DNA from: Rugamonas aquatica
GTDB lineage: Bacteria > Pseudomonadota > Gammaproteobacteria > Burkholderiales > Burkholderiaceae_D
DNA length: 64,000 bases
Direction of reading: 5' to 3'
Assembly: GCF_009380215.1 (NCBI RefSeq)
Contig: NZ_WHUG01000002.1
Span: 620,001 to 684,000, forward strand
The position numbers and the translations under genes are program-made. Every line of letters starts with the position of its first letter. Position 1 is the first letter of the stretch. Below, piece after piece: positions 53,388 to 61,851 of the stretch. Under the pieces are notes generated by a model that was not told the DNA's origin, ran no database searches, and was given only the letters and a program-made list of their open reading frames with translations.

Positions 53388-54191
53388 ATGAATAAGCATT
53401 TTCACCAACTGACGCAGGAACCGGGCCTCTCGGCGCTGCAAGGCCACAGCTGCAAGCTGCTGGAATTTTCGCGTCTGGTGCTGGCCGCTGGGGATACCTA
53501 CGTCGGCAGCATCGAGGACGACCGCGAATGCCTGCTGGTCGCCATCGGCGGCAGCGCGCGCATCACCGTCAACGGCAAGGTGTTCGCATCGGTGGGCGGC
53601 CGCGCCAACGTCTTCGCCGGCAATCCGCACAGCGTCTACCTGCCGCGTGGCGCCAGTTACAAGGTCGAGGCGCTGACCATGTTCGATGCCGCCATGCCGT
53701 CGGCGCCGTCGTCGCTGGACATCGAGCCCTACGAGATCGTGCCTGCACAAGTGAAGACCGGCACCTGGGGCACGCTGAACTACACGCGCCACTTCCGCGA
53801 AATCCTGACCGCGCCGGATGGCCGTCCAGCCGCCAGCCTGATCGTCGGCGAAACGCTGACCCCATCGGGCAACTGGAGCACCTACCCGCCGCACAAGCAC
53901 GAGAAGGTAGATGGCGCGGAAGTCTTCCACGAAGAGATGTACTACTTCCGCATCTCCGCTCCGGAGGGCTTCGGCTTCCTGCGCCACTACGGCAGCGAGG
54001 GAGAATTCGACGACACCCACGTCGTGCGCGACAACAGCCTGATCTCCATGCCGCACGGTTATCACACCTACGCCGGCGCGCCGGGCGCGCAGAGCTACTA
54101 CCTGTGGTTCCTCGCGGGCGACAGCCGCAAGCAGGGCGTGAAGGCCGATCCCGCGCTGGCGTGGACGCAAAAACTGGTCGGCATGGTGTAA
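53388..54191 (+). CDS. KduI/IolB-family sugar isomerase
   Basis: A 267-residue double-cupin protein. Metal ligands are visible in PPHKHEKVDG and FHEEMYYF and in MPHGYHTYAG. The best resemblance is to IolB (5-deoxy-glucuronate isomerase); KduI (5-keto-4-deoxyuronate isomerase) belongs to the same family. Given the GH88, KduD-like and KdgK-like neighbours, it should convert 5-keto-4-deoxyuronate to 2,5-diketo-3-deoxygluconate. There is no inositol pathway gene around, so a literal IolB role is unlikely. It begins 31 bp after the binding-protein gene. Confidence 0.8.
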   Translation: MNKHFHQLTQEPGLSALQGHSCKLLEFSRLVLAAGDTYVGSIEDDRECLLVAIGGSARITVNGKVFASVGGRANVFAGNPHSVYLPRGASYKVEALTMFDAAMPSAPSSLDIEPYEIVPAQVKTGTWGTLNYTRHFREILTAPDGRPAASLIVGETLTPSGNWSTYPPHKHEKVDGAEVFHEEMYYFRISAPEGFGFLRHYGSEGEFDDTHVVRDNSLISMPHGYHTYAGAPGAQSYYLWFLAGDSRKQGVKADPALAWTQKLVGMV

Positions 54192-54193
54192 GC

Positions 54194-54955
54194 ATGGCAG
54201 CCGAACTCTTTTCCCTCGCCGGCAAGACTGCGCTGGTGACAGGCGGTGCAAGCGGTATAGGCCAGGCGATCGCCGTCGCCCTGGCGCAGGCTGGCGCAGA
54301 TGTCGCGATCACCGTGCACTCCGCTGCGGCCGATGAAACGCATACGCTGGTTGCAGCCACGGGCCGCCGCTATCACGAGGTGCAGTGCGATCTTGGGGCA
54401 CAGGCCGACGTGCAGGCGCTGCTCGACGCGGTGGCTGAAGAATTGGGGCCGGTCGATATCCTGGTCAACAACGCCGGCACCATCCGCCGCGCCGATCTGA
54501 CTGAGTTTGGAGAGCAGGATTGGAGCGATGTCCTCGCCGTCAACCTGGATGCGGTGTGGCGCTTGTCGCAGGCGGCTGCGCGCGGCATGGTGCAGCGGGG
54601 CGGCGGCAAGATCATCAACATCGCATCGCTGTTGAGTTTCCAGGGCGGCATCCGCGTGCCTTCGTACACCGCCAGCAAACACGCCGTGGTGGGATTGACG
54701 AAAGCGTTCGCAAACGAATTGTCGTCTAAATGTGTTAACGTTAACTGCATTGCGCCCGGCTATATCGAGACGGCCAATACCGCAGCATTGCGGCAGGACG
54801 AGCAGCGCAGCCGGCAGATCATGGAGCGCATCCCGGCCGGCCGCTGGGGGCGTCCATCGGACCTCGGCGGCGCTGCCGTGTTCCTGGCATCGTCGGCGGC
54901 CGACTATGTGCACGGGCATACGCTGGTGGTCGACGGCGGCTGGATGGCGCGATGA
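54194..54955 (+). CDS. kduD: 2-Dehydro-3-deoxy-D-gluconate 5-dehydrogenase-like SDR (KduD type)
   Basis: A 253-residue SDR with TGGASGIG (nucleotide site), NNAG, Ser in NIASLLS and Y-T-A-S-K. The stretch FSLAGKTALVTGGASGIG and the end HTLVVDGGWMAR match KduD. It reduces 2,5-diketo-3-deoxygluconate to KDG. It starts 2 bp after the isomerase stop and overlaps the kinase gene (ATGA), so the three enzymes form one coupled block. A perfect palindrome lies inside its 3' half. Confidence 0.85.
   Translation: MAAELFSLAGKTALVTGGASGIGQAIAVALAQAGADVAITVHSAAADETHTLVAATGRRYHEVQCDLGAQADVQALLDAVAEELGPVDILVNNAGTIRRADLTEFGEQDWSDVLAVNLDAVWRLSQAAARGMVQRGGGKIINIASLLSFQGGIRVPSYTASKHAVVGLTKAFANELSSKCVNVNCIAPGYIETANTAALRQDEQRSRQIMERIPAGRWGRPSDLGGAAVFLASSAADYVHGHTLVVDGGWMAR
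54734..54745. promoter_or_regulatory. Intragenic palindrome GTTAACGTTAAC
   Basis: A perfect 12-bp palindrome with the same TAACGTTA core as the site before the LacI gene, inside the kduD-like gene. It encodes Val-Asn-Val-Asn in an SDR-conserved place. It could be an auxiliary operator or simple coincidence. Confidence 0.3.
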
Positions 54956-55866
54956 ACGGACGCCGTTTCGATCTGGTCGCGCTGGGCGAGTGCATGGTGG
55001 AGCTGCATGCAGGTGAGCCGCTGGGCGAGGCCGCACAGCTCACCCGTGCCTTCGGCGGCGACGTGCTGAACGCGTTGGCGTCAGCGGTCCGGCAGGGCGG
55101 CCGTACCGGCTTCATCACCCGCGTCGGCGACGATCCGTTTGGCCCGTCCTTGCTGCGCCAGTGGCGGCAGCTGGGCATCGATACGGAACAAGCGCCGCTG
55201 GCGGCCGGCGACAACGGCGTCTACTTCATCTCGCTGCTGGAAGGTGGCGAGCGCGAATTCACCTATCGCCGCAAAGACTCCGCTGCATCGCGCATCGCAG
55301 CGGCCGACCTGGATGCGGCGTACATCGCATCCGCAAGCTGCATCCTGCTGTCCGGGATCACCCAGGCGATTTCGGACAGCGCAATGCAGGCCACGCTGGC
55401 GGCCGCGCGGATCGCCCGCGCATACGGCGTCAAAGTGGCGTACGACCCGAACTACCGGCCGCGCCTGTGGGCCGAACGCGGCGGCCTCGATGCGGCCAAG
55501 CGGGCTTTCGACGCCTTGCTGCCGCTGGTCGACATCCTGCTGCCCAGCCACCCAACCGATTTCGAACTGTTCGCCGCCGCCCCTGTGCTGGCGGCCCATC
55601 CCGGCCTCGAACTGGCGATCAAGTGCGGGGCAGAAGGCAGCCTGCTGATGCTATCCAGCGGCCCGCTGTGCATCGCCCCGGCGAAAGCCACCGTGGTCGA
55701 CACCACCGGCGCCGGCGACGCCTGGAACGGCGCCTATCTGCTGCACCGCATGCGCGGAGCAGACGCCGAACGCGCCGCCACGCTGGCCAACCAGGCCGCC
55801 GCCGCAAAGCTGCCCCACCGCGGCGCGATTCCGCCATACGTATCGCCATCGGCAACCATCAATTGA
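54952..55866 (+). CDS. kdgK: 2-Keto-3-deoxygluconate kinase (PfkB family)
   Basis: A 304-residue PfkB kinase: N-terminal LVALGECMVEL, substrate lid region FTYRRKDSAASRI and ATP-site signature DTTGAGDAWNGAYL with catalytic Asp. The R-K-D-S-A element matches KdgK. It phosphorylates KDG to KDPG. Its start overlaps the dehydrogenase stop by 4 bp. The next step (KDPG aldolase, Eda) has no gene in this window. Confidence 0.87.
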   Translation: MNGRRFDLVALGECMVELHAGEPLGEAAQLTRAFGGDVLNALASAVRQGGRTGFITRVGDDPFGPSLLRQWRQLGIDTEQAPLAAGDNGVYFISLLEGGEREFTYRRKDSAASRIAAADLDAAYIASASCILLSGITQAISDSAMQATLAAARIARAYGVKVAYDPNYRPRLWAERGGLDAAKRAFDALLPLVDILLPSHPTDFELFAAAPVLAAHPGLELAIKCGAEGSLLMLSSGPLCIAPAKATVVDTTGAGDAWNGAYLLHRMRGADAERAATLANQAAAAKLPHRGAIPPYVSPSATIN

Positions 55867-55877
55867 ACAAGGAAACC

Positions 55878-57065
55878 ATGATCGCAACTTCTCCATCGCC
55901 GACCACTATCGACAAGCCGCAGGCCATGGATCTGGAGGCCGCACTGCAAACCGCGCTGGCGCAGCTGTCGGCCAATCTGCCGCGCTACGCCACGCTGTTC
56001 CCGGACGATACCAGCCGCACCAATCACTACGAGCCGCGCCGCTTCGAACATTACGCCGACGGCGCCAACACCGGCTGGACCACCGGCTTCTGGACCGGCA
56101 TGCTGTGGATGGCCCATGAGCTGAGCGGCAAGACGGAATTCCGCGACGCCGCGCTGGCGCAGCTACCCGGCTACGGTGAGCGGCTGGCCAAGCGCATCAA
56201 CATCGATCATCACGATCTCGGCTTCCTCTACATGCCGTCGTGCGTGGCCGCGTACCGCATCACCGGCGACGAAGGCGCGCGCAAGATGGCGCTGGACGCC
56301 GCCGACCACTTGATGCAGCGCTACCTGCCCAAGGCCGGCATCATCCAGGCCTGGGGCGACTTGAGCGACCCGCAACAGCGTGGCCGCATCATCATCGACT
56401 GCCTGATGAATCTACCGCTGCTGCATTGGGCCGGCGGTAATGAGCGCCGTTCGAGCTACAAAGCGGCCGCGATGACGCACGCGCTGCGTTCGCGCGACTA
56501 CCTGGTGCGCAGCGACGATTCCAGTTTCCACACCTTTCATTTCGATCCTCAGACCGGCGCGCCGTTGCGCGGCAGCACCGCGCAAGGCTGGTCTGACGAT
56601 TCGTGCTGGGCGCGTGGCCAGGCCTGGGGCATCTACGGTTTCGCGCTGAATCACCGCTATGCGCCGCATCTGGGACTGCTGCAAGTGGCGATGCGCCAGG
56701 CCGACTACTTCCTGCGCCGCCTGCCCGCCGACGGCATCGCCTACTGGGATCTGGCGTTCGATGAGCGCAGCGGCGAACCTTGGGACAGCTCGGCCAGCGC
56801 CATCGCCGCCTGCGGCCTGCTGGAGCTGTCGGACCAGCTGGAGGAGGGCGAGCAGCGCCGCCGCTACCGCGCCGCCGCGCTGCACATCCTCGATGGCCTG
56901 GTGCGGCTGTGCGCCGCGCAGCCTGGCGACAGCAATGCGCTGCTGCTGCACGGCGTGTACAGCAAACCGCACGGCCACGGCGTCGACGAGGCGAATCTGT
57001 GGGGCGATTTCTTCTACCTTGAAGCGCTGAGCCGCGTCGCGCGCGGCACGGCGGGCTACTGGTAG
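55878..57065 (+). CDS. Unsaturated glucuronyl hydrolase (GH88)
   Basis: A 395-residue alpha/alpha-barrel enzyme without signal peptide, so cytoplasmic. Key acids are in the blocks HHDLGFLYMPS and RGRIIIDCLMNLPLL, the two Asp positions of GH88. It hydrates the delta-4,5-unsaturated uronate at the non-reducing end of lyase products, which releases the sugar and yields 5-keto-4-deoxyuronate. ATG 55878 with AAGGAAA upstream; no earlier start fits. It lies 11 bp after the kinase. This gene defines the substrate class of the locus. Confidence 0.9.
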   Translation: MIATSPSPTTIDKPQAMDLEAALQTALAQLSANLPRYATLFPDDTSRTNHYEPRRFEHYADGANTGWTTGFWTGMLWMAHELSGKTEFRDAALAQLPGYGERLAKRINIDHHDLGFLYMPSCVAAYRITGDEGARKMALDAADHLMQRYLPKAGIIQAWGDLSDPQQRGRIIIDCLMNLPLLHWAGGNERRSSYKAAAMTHALRSRDYLVRSDDSSFHTFHFDPQTGAPLRGSTAQGWSDDSCWARGQAWGIYGFALNHRYAPHLGLLQVAMRQADYFLRRLPADGIAYWDLAFDERSGEPWDSSASAIAACGLLELSDQLEEGEQRRRYRAAALHILDGLVRLCAAQPGDSNALLLHGVYSKPHGHGVDEANLWGDFFYLEALSRVARGTAGYW

Positions 57066-57213
57066 ATCAATTAATTCGAAGAATAGAAGGGGACAGGATG
57101 GACAGAGATTAGGAGACGTCTCGCAAGGGACCGGTGTTGTTTTCACATTCCAGGTCAGGCATGTCTTGACCAATTATAAAAGTATTGATGTACTTAACAA
57201 AAGGGAGTCGGAG
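57066..57213. other. Gap before the receptor gene, possible internal promoter
   Basis: The largest gap (148 bp) within the locus. It holds a perfect palindrome GAGACGTCTC (57113-57122), a TTGACC (57166-57171) without an ideal -10, and AAGTA-TTGATG-TACTT. A second promoter for the receptor and downstream genes is plausible. Confidence 0.4.
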
Positions 57214-60057
57214 ATGAATGACAGCTACAACAGCAGCAAGGTGCAATTGCGTTTCCATCCGATGGCGCTGGCGGTGGCATTGACCATCGTGGGGACGGCG
57301 GCCTCGCATGCGGCTGAACTGGCAACGACACCGGCGGCCGACGCTCCGGTTCAACAGATCGAAGTGACGGGTATCCGCGCCTCCAAGCAGAAATCGCTGG
57401 AGAAGAAGCGCCACGCCGACGGCGTGACCGAAGTAATCAGCGCCGAAGATGTCGGCAAAATGCCGGACAAGAACGTGGCCGACGCGCTGCAAAAGCTGCC
57501 CGGCGTCGTCACCACCGCCGGCAGCGGCGGCGGCAACGGCTACGACGAGAACGACCGTGTCAGCATGCGCGGCACCAGCCCTAGCCTGGCGCTGACCACC
57601 ATCAACGGACACTCGGTGGCGACCGCCGACTGGGATCCTTCCGACATGCTGTCCAACGGCGGCGCTTCGCGTTCCGTCAGCTTCCTGCTGCTGCCGTCGG
57701 AGATCGTCTCGCAGGTGATCGTGCACAAGAGCGCGCAGGCCGACCAGCTGGAAGGCGGCGTCTCCGGCGCGATCGATATCCTCACCCGCCGTCCGCTGGA
57801 GTTCAAGAAGCCGTTCACCGCCGAAATCGGCCTGCAGGGCGTGTACTCCGATTTGTCCGGCAAGACCAATCCGCAATTGAATGCGCTGTTCAACTGGAAG
57901 AACGAAACCGGCGACGCGGGCGTGATGCTGCAGGTGTTCGATCAGAAGCGCCAGATCCGCCGCGACAGCCAGCAAATGACCTGGGGCGTCATCAGCCCGA
58001 CCAGCGCTGCGGGCAAGGCCAATGGCGGCCAGCTGGCCGGCGCCTACTACGCGTCCGGCATCACGCAGCAGCTGTTCCAGCAGGAGCGCCACCGCAGCGG
58101 CGCCGTGGTCGATGCGGAGTTCAAGGTCAACAACGATTTGACGCTGAACCTGAACGGCTTCCACTCCAAGCTGAAGGCCGAGTACCTGATGAACAACTTC
58201 GTTGTCCGTCCCGGTAACAGCATCGCCGGCGGCGTCGTTCCGACCAATGTCACCCTCGCCAACGGCGTGCTGACCAACGCCCGCTTCGACAACACCGGCA
58301 ACGCCACCGGCGCGCAGATCGAAACCTATTCGAATCCGAGCGCCGCGTCGCAGACCAACTTCCTCAACGGCGACTTCAAATACCGCGCCTCGGAAAACCT
58401 GCGCTTCACCGGCCAGGTCGGCAAGACCAAGGCAGACAGCGACGCCTACCTGTACGCCAACTACGCCTTCCTGCCGAACACCTCGACCGGCTACGCCTAC
58501 AGCGGCGCCGGATCGCCGTTGCAGCTGTCGCTGCCGAATGGCGTCAACGCCGCCAGCCTCACGGCCAACCCTGGCAACAGCGGCGCCGACGACTCCTACG
58601 CGCTGCAACACAGCGCCGACAAGGAAAGCTACGGCAACGTGGATGGCGAGTACCGCTTCGAAGACAGCTGGCTGTCCGCCATCAAGGCCGGCGTGCGCCA
58701 CTCTGATCACGAGCGTGCTGGTACGCGTCCGCTCAAAGGCGGCCCCGCGGTCAACGCGGCCAATAACGGCGCCACCGCCATCACCACGCTGCCAGGCTAC
58801 GGCGGCACCGTCTATCCCGGCGACTTTGGCAATAACCTCGGCGGCCTCGGTACCGGCGGCCTGCCGCTGCTGACGTCCGACCAGGTGGTGTCGTGGTCCA
58901 ATGCCAACCTGCCGACCAACCCTTCGTACAACCTGCCGGTATCGGGCGTGTTCAAGGTCAAGGAGAAGGTCGATTCGGGCTACCTGATGGCGCGCTTCGA
59001 GGGTGAACACTGGCGCGGCGACGTCGGCCTGCGCCTGGTTCGCACCAAGGTCAGCGTGACTACCAACACCGGCGTGCCATGCGGCGTGCCTTCGGCCACC
59101 AACGGCATCACCTACGGCAGCCCGGCCCAGGCCAGCGCCTGCGCTACCTTCGTGCCGGCCGGCGCAACGCTGACTACCGGCTCGCGCTTCGGTAACTTCT
59201 ACACCATGACCACCGACAGCAGCTACACCAACAAGCTGCCAAGCGCGAACCTGGCGCTGGACGTGCGCGAAGACGTGGTGGTGCGACTGAGCGCGGCCAA
59301 GGTCATGTCCCGTCCCGACTACAGCGCCCTTGGCGCCACCTTCAGCGGCTTCGCCTACAACGTGGCCAATCCTGTACCGTCCACCGCAACCGGCGGCAAT
59401 CCGAAACTGGCGCCGGTGGTGGCGAAGAACTACAACGCGGGCGTGGAGTGGTACTTCAAACCGCGCTCGCTGCTGTCGGCACAGTTGTTCTACATCGACT
59501 TCGAATCGCTGATCGGCTCCGGCACCAGCACTCAGGTGCTGCTGAATACCGCCATCCCTGCATCGCTGGGCGGTCCTGCGCTGGTGCCTACGGTGGTGAA
59601 CTCGCCGGTGTCGACGAAGGGTGTTTCGAAAGGCATCGAGCTCGGATACGAGCAGCCGGTGTGGGGTAGCTTCGGTATACAGGCCAACTACAGCTATGTC
59701 GACGCCAAGGAGGCCAACGGCCTGCCGATGCTGGGTTCCTCGAAGAACGCCTATACCGCCGGCACTTACTTCGAGAACGACCAGTTCAGCGCACGCCTGG
59801 TGTATTCCTACCGCTCGGCTTCGCGTAACGGCTTGTTCGGACTGTCGCAGAGCTATAGCGCCGCTACTGGCACGCTGGCTGCATCGGTCAACTACATCGT
59901 CAACGACAAGCTGACGCTGACCTTCGAAGGCCTGAACCTGAACAATCCCAAGCTGCGCGTCTACAACGCCGCCAGTGCCACGATCCCGTTCGAGAACAGC
60001 AGCGCGTTCTATAGCTCCGGGCGTCAGTTCTACCTTGGCCTGCGTTATAAATTCTAA
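57214..60057 (+). CDS. TonB-dependent receptor (Xanthomonas-Caulobacter oligosaccharide type)
   Basis: A 947-residue outer-membrane receptor. The signal peptide is about 1-33 (cut near SHA-AE), followed by the TonB box region IEVTGIRAS, the plug with GKMPDKNVADALQKLPGV, and a long barrel ending LGLRYKF. The plug block is typical of the large TBDR group for plant oligosaccharides in Xanthomonas and Caulobacter. It should take the substrate through the outer membrane. ATG 57214 has AGGGAG upstream and starts a good signal peptide; a TTG at 57166 is rejected. Confidence 0.9.
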   Translation: MNDSYNSSKVQLRFHPMALAVALTIVGTAASHAAELATTPAADAPVQQIEVTGIRASKQKSLEKKRHADGVTEVISAEDVGKMPDKNVADALQKLPGVVTTAGSGGGNGYDENDRVSMRGTSPSLALTTINGHSVATADWDPSDMLSNGGASRSVSFLLLPSEIVSQVIVHKSAQADQLEGGVSGAIDILTRRPLEFKKPFTAEIGLQGVYSDLSGKTNPQLNALFNWKNETGDAGVMLQVFDQKRQIRRDSQQMTWGVISPTSAAGKANGGQLAGAYYASGITQQLFQQERHRSGAVVDAEFKVNNDLTLNLNGFHSKLKAEYLMNNFVVRPGNSIAGGVVPTNVTLANGVLTNARFDNTGNATGAQIETYSNPSAASQTNFLNGDFKYRASENLRFTGQVGKTKADSDAYLYANYAFLPNTSTGYAYSGAGSPLQLSLPNGVNAASLTANPGNSGADDSYALQHSADKESYGNVDGEYRFEDSWLSAIKAGVRHSDHERAGTRPLKGGPAVNAANNGATAITTLPGYGGTVYPGDFGNNLGGLGTGGLPLLTSDQVVSWSNANLPTNPSYNLPVSGVFKVKEKVDSGYLMARFEGEHWRGDVGLRLVRTKVSVTTNTGVPCGVPSATNGITYGSPAQASACATFVPAGATLTTGSRFGNFYTMTTDSSYTNKLPSANLALDVREDVVVRLSAAKVMSRPDYSALGATFSGFAYNVANPVPSTATGGNPKLAPVVAKNYNAGVEWYFKPRSLLSAQLFYIDFESLIGSGTSTQVLLNTAIPASLGGPALVPTVVNSPVSTKGVSKGIELGYEQPVWGSFGIQANYSYVDAKEANGLPMLGSSKNAYTAGTYFENDQFSARLVYSYRSASRNGLFGLSQSYSAATGTLAASVNYIVNDKLTLTFEGLNLNNPKLRVYNAASATIPFENSSAFYSSGRQFYLGLRYKF

Positions 60058-60075
60058 TTCACTCATTCGCAGAAC

Positions 60076-61836
60076 ATGAATCAAACGATAGGCAGTTTCG
60101 ATATCGTCGGAGACCAGTTCCACCTGAACGGTCAGCCGTTCAGGGTGCTCTCCGGCGCCTTGCATTATTTTCGCGTCCTCCCCGAGTTGTGGGAGGACCG
60201 CCTGCTCAAGCTCAAAGCCATGGGCTTGAACACGGTAGAAACCTATGTAGCCTGGAATCTGCACGAGCCCGCCGCAGGGCAGTTCCGCTACGAAGGTGGA
60301 CTCGATCTGGCGGCGTTCATCCGCCTGGCCGAGTCGTTGGGTTTGTATGTGATCGTCCGGCCCGGCCCATTCATCTGTGCCGAATGGGAGTTCGGCGGCT
60401 TGCCCGCCTGGCTGCTGGCCGACCCTTACATGGAAGTGCGCTGCTGCTACCAGCCTTACCTGGAAGCTGTACGCCGTTTTTATGACGACCTTTTACCGCG
60501 CCTGCTCCCTCTCCAGATCCAGCGCGGCGGCCCGATATTGGCCATGCAGGTTGAAAATGAATACGGCAGTTACGGCAGCGATCAGCTTTACCTGACGTGG
60601 CTACGCCGTCTGATGCTGGACAGCGGGGTAGAAACCCTGCTGTTCACATCGGACGGCGCAACCGATCATATGCTCACGCACGGCACGCTGGCGCAGGTCT
60701 GGAAGAGCGCCAACTTCGGCTCGCGCGCCGAGGAGGAATTCGCCAAGCTGCGCGAGTACCAGCCGGATGGTCCGCTGATGTGCATGGAGTTCTGGAACGG
60801 CTGGTTCGACCACTGGGGCGAGCCGCACCACACCCGCGACGCCGCCGATGCCGCCGATGCGCTGGACCGCATCATGGCTTGCGGCGCGCATGTCAACGTC
60901 TACATGTTCCATGGCGGGACCAACTTCGGCTTCATGAATGGCGCTAATACAGACCTGCTGACGCGTGACTATCAACCCACCGTCAACAGCTATGACTACG
61001 ACGCGCCGCTCGATGAAACCGGCCAGCCGACCGCCAAGTTCCACGCCTTCCGCGCCGTGCTGGAGAAGCATGTGGCGCTGCCGCCGATGCAGCTGCCCGC
61101 ACCCGCGCCGCGCATAGCCATCGACGCGGTGGCGTTCGACGCCAGCATCGGCCTGTGGGACGCCTTGCCGCTGCTGAGCGAGGCGTATCGCGACATTGTC
61201 CCGCGCGCGATGGAGACGCTGGGACAAAACTATGGTTTCATCCTGTACCGCACCGAGACCGCTCATCCGCCGGGCAAGGCGGTGCTGTCGCTGGAGCGCT
61301 TGCACGACCGTGCGCAGGTCTTCATCAACGGCCGGCCGGTTGGCGTCATCGAACGTAACGGCCCCTTGCAGCTGGAAGTGGATATTCCTGCCGGCGGCTT
61401 GACTACGCTGGAGCTGTTGGTCGAGAATCAGGGGCGCGTCAATTACGGCCCCGATCTGCAGGACCGCAAGGGCATACTGGGTTGGGTAAGGCTGGGCATC
61501 AACAAGCTGTATCACTGGCAGATGTACCCGCTGCCGCTGGAGGATGTCGGCGACCTGCCGTTCAGGTCCGGCGTGGTGGCCGATGGCCGTCCCGCTTTCC
61601 ATCGGGCGCGTTTCAACGTGGCTGCACCGGGCGACACCTTCCTCGACATGGCGGGATGGCGCAAGGGTGTGGCCTGGCTTAACGGTTTCAATCTGGGCCG
61701 CTACTGGGAGTGCGGTCCGCAGACGGCGCTGTATGTGCCGGCGCCTTTGCTGCGTGAAGGCGAGAACGAGTTGATTGTGCTGGAACTGCACGGTACCGAT
61801 ACGCATATCGCCCGTTTGTCGGCGCAGCGTCCGTAA
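60076..61836 (+). CDS. Glycoside hydrolase family 35 beta-galactosidase
   Basis: A 586-residue enzyme without signal peptide, expected in the cytoplasm. The (beta/alpha)8 domain has the acid/base Glu in MQVENEYGSYG and the nucleophile Glu in CMEFWNGWFDHWG. Beta-sandwich parts follow (jelly rolls with LNGFNLGRYWECGPQ). It removes terminal beta-galactose from oligosaccharides. It follows the receptor after 18 bp and complements the GH88, so the imported oligosaccharide probably contains galactose next to or near the uronate. Confidence 0.93.
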   Translation: MNQTIGSFDIVGDQFHLNGQPFRVLSGALHYFRVLPELWEDRLLKLKAMGLNTVETYVAWNLHEPAAGQFRYEGGLDLAAFIRLAESLGLYVIVRPGPFICAEWEFGGLPAWLLADPYMEVRCCYQPYLEAVRRFYDDLLPRLLPLQIQRGGPILAMQVENEYGSYGSDQLYLTWLRRLMLDSGVETLLFTSDGATDHMLTHGTLAQVWKSANFGSRAEEEFAKLREYQPDGPLMCMEFWNGWFDHWGEPHHTRDAADAADALDRIMACGAHVNVYMFHGGTNFGFMNGANTDLLTRDYQPTVNSYDYDAPLDETGQPTAKFHAFRAVLEKHVALPPMQLPAPAPRIAIDAVAFDASIGLWDALPLLSEAYRDIVPRAMETLGQNYGFILYRTETAHPPGKAVLSLERLHDRAQVFINGRPVGVIERNGPLQLEVDIPAGGLTTLELLVENQGRVNYGPDLQDRKGILGWVRLGINKLYHWQMYPLPLEDVGDLPFRSGVVADGRPAFHRARFNVAAPGDTFLDMAGWRKGVAWLNGFNLGRYWECGPQTALYVPAPLLREGENELIVLELHGTDTHIARLSAQRP

Positions 61837-61851
61837 CAGGAGAGAGAATAG

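Noticed and set aside
57109-60264. A 1051-codon minus-strand frame over the large TonB-dependent receptor
   Set aside because: The plus strand gives a receptor with signal peptide, plug and terminal aromatic residue; the minus frame has no protein-like features.
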